Source of the DNA: Planctomycetota bacterium
GTDB taxonomy: Bacteria > Planctomycetota > UBA1135
Assembly: GCA_004295085.1 (NCBI GenBank)
Contig: SHNF01000009.1
Coordinates: 806,001-870,000, forward strand
Direction of reading: 5' to 3'
DNA length: 64,000 bases
A program made the position numbers and the translations under genes. The notes under the pieces are model-generated. The model did not search any database and had not been told where the DNA came from. It saw only the letters and a program-made list of their open reading frames with translations. Below are positions 57,392 through 64,000 of the stretch, one piece after another (the stretch's first letter is position 1; every line of letters starts with the position of its first letter).

Positions 57392-58849
57392 TCACTCGGG
57401 CACGCGCCCGGCCAGGATCGCCTCCAGCTGCTGCCGGTTGTCCGCGCTGAGTTCCATGCCCTCCAGCGCGTGGCGCAGGCGCCAGAGCTCGGTGTAGGGA
57501 ACGGTCTGCGCCAGGTGCTGCATCGTCGGCAGGAACAAGGTGTCGTCGGGGACACCGGGCAGGCGCATGCTGTCCAGATATCCCGGGCGGCTCAGCAGCT
57601 CCAGTGCGATCGCCTGTTGCTTGGAGCCACCCAGCCGAGCCATGTGCTCCCACGCCGCGGAGCGAACGCTGGGATTCCAATCCCATTCCGCGGCTTCGGC
57701 GAACACCTGCGTGCCATCCACGCCGTTCGCGAGCGTGCCGACCATGTAGGCCAGCAGCAGGTCGCGGCGCAGGTCCGCCTCGCGGTCCATTGCGCCGAGC
57801 CGCAGCCCTGGATGCTCGCCGGCATCGGCCCACTGTCCGTCCCCGGCCGAGCGGGCGCCGGGATCGCCGAGAAGTGCTTGATAGACCCCTCCCACGGACG
57901 CGGGGGAGCGTGCCGCGAGCTTGTGCCATGCGCCCAGGAACTCCTCTTCCGAGCCGAATCGCGCTTCCAGCATGAGCAACAGCTCGGCCGCGTCCGCCGG
58001 CGGCACCTCCCGGGCGATGGCCTCGGCAAGCTGCGCGCGCTCCTCGGCGGTCACCTGGTCGAAGGAAGCGAGGGCGGAGTACCAGTCACTCGCGCCTTCC
58101 GCACCGAAGTAGAGACGATATGCCAGGATCCGGACGCGCATGGACGGATCCTGCAAGTGCCCGGCGACGACCTCGTGCAGATCCGATTCCAGGTGGGCGC
58201 GCAGCACGTCCTCGAGGACGGCAAGGAAGAGGTCCGCGCGGGCGGCACCGGGCTGCTGCGCGGTCAGGCCATCCAGCGCTGCCGGGCGCGCCGCGTTCAC
58301 CCAGGGCCGATGCCGGGTAGACAGGAACCGCTGTTTCCTCCAGGCGAAGGCCACGGCGGATGCCGAGCGATCGGTGGCCGCGCCGGCGCGGATCACGCGG
58401 TCCATGAACGGTTCCCGCTCCAGTTCCGCTGGAGCAGGGAGGCGCTCCCAGTGGCTCAGGACACCACGCAGCAGGAGTCCGATGGGGCGCGCGTCCTGTT
58501 CCGCAAACTCTGCCGACTCGAGGCGCTCGAGGAGCCAAGGGATCAGGTCCGGCCTGGTCAGAGATTCTTCCAGGGCGCGGCTGCGCCGCTTCGGATCCGC
58601 CACCGCCTGGACGAGCAGGCTCCAGTCCGGGGAATCGCGTGGCGTGGTGCTGCGGATCACCTCGGTCCGCCCCGGTTCCAGGAAGGCAGGCGCCTCATCC
58701 TGGCCGGACGGCGCCGCGGCGGACGCCGGCGGCCGTTGATGGCTGCGTCCGGCCGGTAGACATCCCGGCCAAAGAAGCCTGGCCGCGGCAGCGGCGGCCA
58801 GCGCGACGGCCACGACGGCGAACCAGGCTGTGGCGCGCTTTCCGGGCAT
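57392..58849 (-). CDS. Membrane-anchored helical-repeat (HEAT-like) protein
   Basis: This 485-residue protein has an N-terminal anchor (ATAWFAVVAVALAAAAAARLLW), a Pro/Ala linker and a long all-helical body with repeating helix pairs (LIPWLLERLESAEFAEQDARPIGLLLRGVLSHW, LFLAVLEDVLRAHLESDLHEVVAGHLQDPSMRVRILAYRLYFG, AAEWDWNPSVRSAAWEHMARLGGSKQQAIALELL), consistent with HEAT-like repeats. Function unknown. It starts 4 bp after the 58854 gene's stop. Confidence 0.65.
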   Translation of the reverse strand: MPGKRATAWFAVVAVALAAAAAARLLWPGCLPAGRSHQRPPASAAAPSGQDEAPAFLEPGRTEVIRSTTPRDSPDWSLLVQAVADPKRRSRALEESLTRPDLIPWLLERLESAEFAEQDARPIGLLLRGVLSHWERLPAPAELEREPFMDRVIRAGAATDRSASAVAFAWRKQRFLSTRHRPWVNAARPAALDGLTAQQPGAARADLFLAVLEDVLRAHLESDLHEVVAGHLQDPSMRVRILAYRLYFGAEGASDWYSALASFDQVTAEERAQLAEAIAREVPPADAAELLLMLEARFGSEEEFLGAWHKLAARSPASVGGVYQALLGDPGARSAGDGQWADAGEHPGLRLGAMDREADLRRDLLLAYMVGTLANGVDGTQVFAEAAEWDWNPSVRSAAWEHMARLGGSKQQAIALELLSRPGYLDSMRLPGVPDDTLFLPTMQHLAQTVPYTELWRLRHALEGMELSADNRQQLEAILAGRVPE

Positions 58850-58853
58850 TCCC

Positions 58854-59318
58854 TCACCCGTTGGAGTCGATCTTGGGACCGGGCGGCGTCACACCGCATG
58901 CACGATCGGTGTAGGTGTTGTAGTGCCCGGGCAGGATGAGCGTCCCGTCGAATCGGCACGCCTCGCGCTCCTGGTCACAGACGAAGAAGATCATCACCGC
59001 GTGCGCCGGAGTCGGCGGGTTCAGCTCGAATCCCTTCTTCGTTCCCGTTTCATCGTGGGGTGGGGTCCAAAGCAGGTAGAGCGGGCACACCGGATCCTCC
59101 CAGTGGAGCGTTACGCCACCGAAAGTGAAGTCCGTGAAGCCCCATTCGCAAGATGCGAAGCCGCCGTCGCTCAGGACGCCGTCGTGGTGCTTCGTGACGC
59201 CGGTGTCGGAGCAGGGAATCGCGACCGGCTCGGCGCCGGAGTCCTGCCCGTAGGCGGGCGCCTCCAGTCCATGGACAGCGAGCACAGTTGCGGCGGCCAG
59301 TAGTATTGGTGATCTCAT
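58854..59318 (-). CDS. Exported Cys-containing hypothetical protein
   Basis: This 154-residue protein has a signal peptide (SPILLAAATVLAVHGLEAPAYG) and a beta-rich mature part with six Cys (PCSDTG, ASCEWGF, PVCPLYLLW, FVCDQEREACRFDG, DRACGV), suggesting disulfides. No family recognised. Followed 4 bp later by the HEAT-like gene. Confidence 0.6.
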   Translation of the reverse strand: MRSPILLAAATVLAVHGLEAPAYGQDSGAEPVAIPCSDTGVTKHHDGVLSDGGFASCEWGFTDFTFGGVTLHWEDPVCPLYLLWTPPHDETGTKKGFELNPPTPAHAVMIFFVCDQEREACRFDGTLILPGHYNTYTDRACGVTPPGPKIDSNG

Positions 59319-59423
59319 GACATGCCCTTGGTTATGGGAGCATGGCAGCGGCTGCGCCCGACGTAGAAGACGCGCAGAGTGCGTTTGGTTACACCGAAAG
59401 GAGTACGGCCGCGCGTTGCGCGT

Positions 59424-62066
59424 CTACGGCTGGACGATCATCCCGTCGAAGTGCAGGACCTCGCCGGCATCGAGATGTGCGATCAGGTCCAGATCGAAGG
59501 TGGAGCGGGCCGGGAGATTCAGGATCGCCTCGTAGCTGCGGAGCAGCGGCTGGCCGGCGGCGAGGTCCACCCAGGCGGTCGCGAGCAGCGCCCCGCTGGC
59601 GGAGTCGCGCGCCGCCAGCTCCATGCTGCCCTGCGCCGGTCCCGCGACCGTGCGCACGCGCACCTGCGAGCCGCGGCATTCGGCGCGGATCCTGGACGCG
59701 TCGTAGCGCGCGTACAGCAGCTCGGCGGTGGGCTGCACCTCCGGCGGCAGTGAGTGCAGGTTGGCCTCGCCCCAGGGCCAGGGGCGCGCGGGCTGAGGAT
59801 TGAGCGGGTGCATGGGCGCGTAGTAGGTGAAGCCGGCGTCGCGATCGTCCCAGAAGCTGGCGCCGGGGGCGGCGGCCCAGGCGGCGCCGGGCAGGTCCTG
59901 ACCGCGCACGAGGCCGTACAAGGTGCCCGCGTACACGGCGCGGTCCGTGGCGAAGAACGGCGACAGCGCGATGCGCTCCACGAACCAGCGGGGGAAACCG
60001 GAGGCCACCGGCTCCCAGGCCGGGACGGGCTGCGCGCGGTCCAGGCGCAGCACGCCGCGGCCCCAGGTGGACGCGTACAGGACCGGGCGCGCCGCGTAGT
60101 CGGGCGGCACGGCGACGTCGGTCATGACTTCATCCGCAAGACCGGAGCCGAGCTCGGTGATGAGCGCGCCGCCCGGGAAGTCCAGGACTTCCACCACGCT
60201 GGGCGAGCGGCTCAGGGCGACCAGCAGCCGCGGATTGCCGGGACGCGCGAAGCCCGGGTCCACGGCGATGCCGTTCACGTACGACGCGAAGGTCGCCACC
60301 GGGACCCACACGACGTCCTCCAGGCGGTACAGGACGGTCGCGGCCGCGGCGTACACGTCGGTGCGTCCGGCGGCCGAGGACGCGTCGTAAGTGGGAGCCA
60401 CCACCAGGAATTCCATGAAGGGGGCGGCGCCGCCACCGGCGACTTCGGGCAGGCGCTCGGTCGTGCGACCGCCGTCCTGGCTGCGCATGGGCACTTCATC
60501 CCAGCTCGACCAGTAGAACGTCTGGTCGGATCCCGGCGTGCCGCGACCGTCATAGTGCGGCGAGAAGCTGAGCACGCGCGCATAGCCGGCGGTGTGCTTG
60601 CCGGTGGCGAGATCCACCAGGTCCGGAATGCGCCAGCCGGTGGCGCCGAAAGGGTTGGCTGGCGGCAGCGCCGGGTCGTAGTAGGCCACGATGTCGTATT
60701 CGCCGCTCACCAGCAGCGTGCCGTCGCCGGCATGGTGCGGCGAAACTGCCACGGCCTTCTGGAACGCGAAGGGGCAGCCGTTCAGGAGCAGCTGTGTGCT
60801 GTTCGCGTCCACGTCGTGGACCACGGTGCCGGTGCCGTAGCCGGCGCCGGCGGTCATGGCGTGCTGCGCAGGGCTCACCCCGCCCTCCAGGTCGCGGTAC
60901 TGGCTTTCCGGCCGGGTGCGCTGCGCGATCCAGTGCTCGCCCTGGTCGCGGCTGCGGAACAGGCCCTCCGCGCGCCCGTAATAGAGGGTCCCGTCCGCGC
61001 CGAAGTACGGCGAGACCGCGAAGTCCTGCAGCAGCCGCAGCTCCAGGCGCACGCCGGTGCCGTCGCCCGGGCCGGGCTCCAGGATGAAGTCCTGGTCGTT
61101 GCCCGCGTCGCTCCAGGTCAGGCCGGCGTCGCTGCTGCGCAGGATGCCGGTGCCGCGGTAGTACCCGTGATTGGGGTACTGGCGGGCCGCGGCCAGGAAC
61201 CAGCGCGCGCCGGACGGGCCCGCGGGCGTCGCCGCCAGGGACAGGATGGCGCTGTCGCTGTGCGCGACGCGGCTGAAGCTGGCCCCGGAGTTCGTGGAGC
61301 GCCAGATCTCTCCTTCGTCGCGCAGGGGGTTGGCCGGATCCCGGCGCCCGCGTGCCAGCAGCACCACGCCCGAGGCGAGCAGGTCCTCCGCCGGCGCCAC
61401 CGCGGTGATCGCCCATCCTTCCGGCAGGCGTGCGGCGAACTGCGGGTGCAGCAGCCAGCCCCGGCCGCCGTCCGCAGAGATGTACAGCATGCCGTTGGAA
61501 GCCACGACCACCGCTCGGGCCGGGCCCGGCGGCGCGGCGGAGTCGAAGTGCGGCGCGATGGCCAGGGTGCCCAGCCCGTCGCTGACCGAGCCGGCGAGGT
61601 TCAACGTGCGCGTCCAGGACTGAGCCGCGTCGTCCCAGAGGTAAACGTCGTTGTCCTCGTTGAGGAGTGCCACCGGGCCATCCGCGCCCGGCACAGGAAC
61701 CGACATCTCCACCACCCTGCGCCCGCGGCCGAGCGGGAGCCCGGCGGAGAGGGCGGCCGCGGCGCTCTGGCCGGGCGCCAGCGCCCAGACCCCGTTGTCG
61801 GTGCCGATCAGGAAGCGGCGGCGGCCGCCGGCGTCGTCGTACAGCACTTTCTTCGCGACCGTGCGCTCCAGCCCGGCCCCGGACACGATCTCCCAGGACA
61901 GGCCGCCGTCCGTGGAATGCAGCACGCGCTCGGGCTCTTCGCCGGCGACCAGGAGCTCGACTGCGCCCGCGCCGCCGGGCGCGCAGGCCACGCTGTACGT
62001 CGTGTCGTGCGGGTTGTGCCGCAGGGCCCAGGACAGCTCGAGGAAGCAGAACACCGCTGGCAGCAT
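59424..62066 (-). CDS. Exported BNR/sialidase-type beta-propeller protein (copy 1)
   Basis: This 880-residue protein has a signal-like N-terminus (MLPAVFCFLELSWALR) and many BNR or Asp-box-like repeats (LHSTDGGLSWEIVSG, LYISADGGRGWLLHPQF, WRSTNSGASFSRVAHSD, LRSSDAGLTWSDAG, FRSRDQGEHWIAQRT, MRSQDGGRTTERL). Each contains S-x-D-x-G-x-x-W, building two propellers as in sialidase or VPS10-like folds. A C-terminal beta domain of 110 residues ends LDAGEVLHFDGMIVQP. No sialidase FRIP motif was seen, so glycosidase activity is doubtful. The paralog starting past 64000 shares its C-terminus. Confidence 0.75.
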   Translation of the reverse strand: MLPAVFCFLELSWALRHNPHDTTYSVACAPGGAGAVELLVAGEEPERVLHSTDGGLSWEIVSGAGLERTVAKKVLYDDAGGRRRFLIGTDNGVWALAPGQSAAAALSAGLPLGRGRRVVEMSVPVPGADGPVALLNEDNDVYLWDDAAQSWTRTLNLAGSVSDGLGTLAIAPHFDSAAPPGPARAVVVASNGMLYISADGGRGWLLHPQFAARLPEGWAITAVAPAEDLLASGVVLLARGRRDPANPLRDEGEIWRSTNSGASFSRVAHSDSAILSLAATPAGPSGARWFLAAARQYPNHGYYRGTGILRSSDAGLTWSDAGNDQDFILEPGPGDGTGVRLELRLLQDFAVSPYFGADGTLYYGRAEGLFRSRDQGEHWIAQRTRPESQYRDLEGGVSPAQHAMTAGAGYGTGTVVHDVDANSTQLLLNGCPFAFQKAVAVSPHHAGDGTLLVSGEYDIVAYYDPALPPANPFGATGWRIPDLVDLATGKHTAGYARVLSFSPHYDGRGTPGSDQTFYWSSWDEVPMRSQDGGRTTERLPEVAGGGAAPFMEFLVVAPTYDASSAAGRTDVYAAAATVLYRLEDVVWVPVATFASYVNGIAVDPGFARPGNPRLLVALSRSPSVVEVLDFPGGALITELGSGLADEVMTDVAVPPDYAARPVLYASTWGRGVLRLDRAQPVPAWEPVASGFPRWFVERIALSPFFATDRAVYAGTLYGLVRGQDLPGAAWAAAPGASFWDDRDAGFTYYAPMHPLNPQPARPWPWGEANLHSLPPEVQPTAELLYARYDASRIRAECRGSQVRVRTVAGPAQGSMELAARDSASGALLATAWVDLAAGQPLLRSYEAILNLPARSTFDLDLIAHLDAGEVLHFDGMIVQP

Positions 62067-62107
62067 GACGCAATCCAATGATATCGTCTGGATCTCGGAG
62101 GAATGGC

Positions 62108-63268
62108 ATGTACCCCTACCCGCATCTCTCTTTCCTTCTTATGGCGACGACCTGGCTCGCCGCTGCGATCCCGGCCGGTGCACAGCAGCCGGCCGCAACC
62201 CCCCCGGCGCCGTCCTGGATGGACAAGCTCGACTTCTCCGGCGACCTGCGCTTGCGTCATGAGTCCAGCTGGAACCTGCCCAGCACGCCTTCCTCGCGGC
62301 ACCGGGAGCGCGTGCGCGGCCGCTTCGGCGTGATCTACCACGCCACCGAAGAGCTGTCCGTGGAGGCGCGCCTGCGCACCGGCGATCCGGACAACCCGCA
62401 GAATCCGTACGTGGACTTGGGAGGGAGCGGCAGCGCCGAAGCCTTCGACAGCTTCACCGTGAGCTTCGACCGGCTGAACGCCCGCTACGCCACGGAAAGC
62501 TGGTGGGGCGCAGGCGGCAAGTTCGCGCATCCGTTCTGGAGCAACCCCCTCTACGGCGAGCTGGTGTGGGATGCCGACGTGAATCCCGACGGCTTCGCCG
62601 CCGGCGCGTCGAGCAAGGACACCTTCCTGGACCAGCTCACGCTGGCGGCCGGCGAGTACGTCATCCTCGAGCAGGCGGCCGGCGAGGACGCATTCGCCAC
62701 GGTCGCGCAGCTCTCCGCCAGCGAGGCCCTGGGACAGAACTCGAAGCTGAGCGGCGCGGTCGGCTATTACCACTACTACGACGCGACTCCCGGCGGCGCA
62801 ACGGCGATCGTGGCCGGCGAGAACAGCGGCAACGCCACCAACGGCGCCGGCACCGACTTCCTGTCCAACTTCGGCGTCCTGAACCCGATCCTCGCCTTCA
62901 CGATAGGCAGCGCGGCGCATCCCATTACCGTCTCCGGCGAGTACATCAAGAATCTGCGCGCGGAGATCAGCGAGGACCAGGGCTACGCCCTCGGCGTCGC
63001 CTACGGATCCACCAAGGCCGCCGGCGACTGGCAGGCCTACTACCAGTGGCAGCTCGTGGAGCAGGATGCCGTGTTCACGGCCTTCAACGGCGACGACTTC
63101 ACGATGCAGACCAACTTCTTGGGCCACATCCTGAGCTGGACCTACATGTTCGAGAACAACATCGGCCTGCGCCTGTGGAGCCTGATCGCCAAGCCCGACA
63201 TGGTGCCCGCCGGCGGCAGCGACGAGTACCAGTACCGCTTCCGCGTGGACTTCACCATCACGTTCTAG
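62108..63268 (+). CDS. Putative outer-membrane porin
   Basis: This 386-residue protein has a good SD (GGAGG, about 6 nt), a signal peptide (HLSFLLMATTWLAAAIPAGAQ), LDFSGDLRLRHESSWN (first strand), RHRERVRGRFGVIYHATEELSVEARLRTG, alternating-strand segments and a C-terminal YQYRFRVDFTITF with the terminal Phe used by the BAM machinery. It matches the Porin_5-type (putative porin) family. It lies between two BNR-protein genes and is divergent from copy 1. Confidence 0.82.
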   Translation: MYPYPHLSFLLMATTWLAAAIPAGAQQPAATPPAPSWMDKLDFSGDLRLRHESSWNLPSTPSSRHRERVRGRFGVIYHATEELSVEARLRTGDPDNPQNPYVDLGGSGSAEAFDSFTVSFDRLNARYATESWWGAGGKFAHPFWSNPLYGELVWDADVNPDGFAAGASSKDTFLDQLTLAAGEYVILEQAAGEDAFATVAQLSASEALGQNSKLSGAVGYYHYYDATPGGATAIVAGENSGNATNGAGTDFLSNFGVLNPILAFTIGSAAHPITVSGEYIKNLRAEISEDQGYALGVAYGSTKAAGDWQAYYQWQLVEQDAVFTAFNGDDFTMQTNFLGHILSWTYMFENNIGLRLWSLIAKPDMVPAGGSDEYQYRFRVDFTITF

Positions 63269-63272
63269 CCCG

Positions 63273-64000
63273 CTACGGCACGACGACGACGCCGTCGAAG
63301 TGGAAGACCTCGCCGGGGTCCAGGTGGGCGATGATCTCGAGCGCGAAGCTGGAGCGGACCCCGAGGTCGAGGGGGACGGAGTGGTTCTGCGTGCCGCTGA
63401 AGCCCGCGGCGAGATCGACCGTGGCGGCGGCCAGGACCGCGCCCGTGCCCGGCTCGCGGGCCGTGATCTCGACGGTCCCCTGGCCCGGCCCGGCGACGGT
63501 GCGCACCGCGATGCTGGAGGCGCGGGCCGTGCACTCGACCTTGGAGCCGTCGAAGTCGGCGCGCAGCAGTTCGTCCGTGGCCAGGACCCCGTCCGGCACC
63601 TCGCTCCCGCCGGCTTCCGACCAGGGCCAGGGGCGCGCCGGCTGCAGATTGGCGGGATCGCCGGGCGCGAAGTACGTGAACCCGGGGTCGCGGTCGTCGC
63701 GCAGCGAGGCCGTTGGAAGGGCGGACCACGCTGCGCCCGGCGTGTCGCTGGCGCGCACCAGTCCGTGCATGGTGCCGGCATAGACCTCCCGGTCCGCGGT
63801 GAAGAACGGCGACAAGCGCACGCGGTCCACGAACCAGTCGGGAAACGCCGCCGCCACCGGCTCCCATCGCGGCGCGGGCGCAGAGCGGTCGAGGCGCAGC
63901 ACGCCGCGCCCCCAGGTGCCCGCATACAGCACCGGGCGCGTCGCGTAGTCCGCGCCGAGCGTGATGTCGGTGAGGACGTCCTGCTGCAGTCCCATCCCGA
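63273..64000 (-). CDS. Exported BNR/sialidase-type protein (copy 2), C-terminal part only
   Basis: The gene enters from beyond position 64000; the last 242 codons are present. They match the end of copy 1 closely: ATRPVLYAGTWGRGVLRLD, FPDWFVDRVRLSPFFTADREVYAGTMHGLVRASD, DDRDPGFTYFAPGDPANLQPARPWPW, AVRTVAGPGQGTVEITAREPGTGAVL, HLDPGEVFHFDGVVVVP. The paralogs flank the porin gene, suggesting a duplication. It converges with the porin stop at 4 bp. Confidence 0.8.
   Translation of the reverse strand, partial: GMGLQQDVLTDITLGADYATRPVLYAGTWGRGVLRLDRSAPAPRWEPVAAAFPDWFVDRVRLSPFFTADREVYAGTMHGLVRASDTPGAAWSALPTASLRDDRDPGFTYFAPGDPANLQPARPWPWSEAGGSEVPDGVLATDELLRADFDGSKVECTARASSIAVRTVAGPGQGTVEITAREPGTGAVLAAATVDLAAGFSGTQNHSVPLDLGVRSSFALEIIAHLDPGEVFHFDGVVVVP

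Noticed and set aside
1..64000. Other in-frame TGA codons suggesting general recoding
   Set aside because: Most genes end in normal TGA/TAG/TAA; no other same-frame continuation with family similarity was found.
1..64000. tRNA, rRNA, CRISPR, insertion sequences or prophage
   Set aside because: Gaps between genes are short, and none shows cloverleaf cores, repeat-spacer arrays, transposase or integrase genes.

Overview
The window is 64 kb of very GC-rich (roughly 70%) bacterial chromosome with tightly packed genes, many stop/start overlaps of 4 bp, a Gram-negative envelope (TonB system, TamA/TamB, TolC-type tripartite exporter, porin) and a very large share of secreted or lipid-anchored proteins. 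Gene content points to a free-living planctomycete-like organism: alternative complex III, DUF1579-type exported proteins, a CxxCH/fibronectin-type lipoprotein, secreted proteins with similar C-terminal beta domains, and a planctomycete-style ECF sigma factor. That placement is an inference, because no 16S gene or other phylogenetic marker is present. No tRNA, rRNA, CRISPR array, insertion sequence or prophage was seen.

Layout. 0-9 kb: end of an alternative complex III operon (actA, start of actB), a class II photolyase/SDR/TonB group read leftward, then a rightward TonB-dependent receptor, an exported beta-propeller-like protein and a ThuA-like exported protein interrupted by an in-frame TGA. 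That TGA is followed at the right distance by a perfect 9-bp hairpin with a GGU loop, so the gene is a strong selenoprotein candidate. 9-16 kb: aconitase, then an ECF sigma factor with structured leader, an ABC-2 transporter and a lipoprotein. 16-18.3 kb: response regulator, HTH protein, tRNA-dihydrouridine synthase. 18.3-21.5 kb: two paralogous exported archaemetzincin-like metalloproteases flanking a SurA-like lipoprotein. 21.5-27.4 kb: tamA/tamB-like pair. 27.5-31.6 kb: S46 dipeptidyl-peptidase, xylose isomerase, DUF1579 protein.

31.6-32.2 kb is the only long non-coding stretch and carries four copies of a palindrome, GGTGCC-N5-GGCACC; a fifth lies at 40.7 kb. Then come ispG, a retropepsin-like protease, an AraC-type regulator with a small zinc-ribbon protein, a MATE pump, a CHRD protein, a frameshifted CDGSH gene, and a ParDE module with a probably leaderless promoter. 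40.7-46.3 kb is a translationally coupled TolC/HlyD/MacB-like exporter operon. 46.4-49.7 kb holds secreted proteins. 49.8-57.4 kb holds a divergent GHMP (galactokinase-like) protein with eroded motifs, a TPR protein, a hotdog thioesterase, a radical SAM enzyme, a second DUF1579 protein, xylulokinase and a CYTH protein. 57.4-64 kb holds exported hypotheticals and two paralogous BNR-type sialidase-like proteins on either side of a porin.

Working together: xylA and xylB, 25 kb apart, complete the xylose-to-xylulose-5-phosphate route. actAB belongs to a quinol oxidase-linked respiratory chain. TonB, the receptor and the porin serve outer-membrane uptake. tamAB and the exporter serve envelope biogenesis and efflux.
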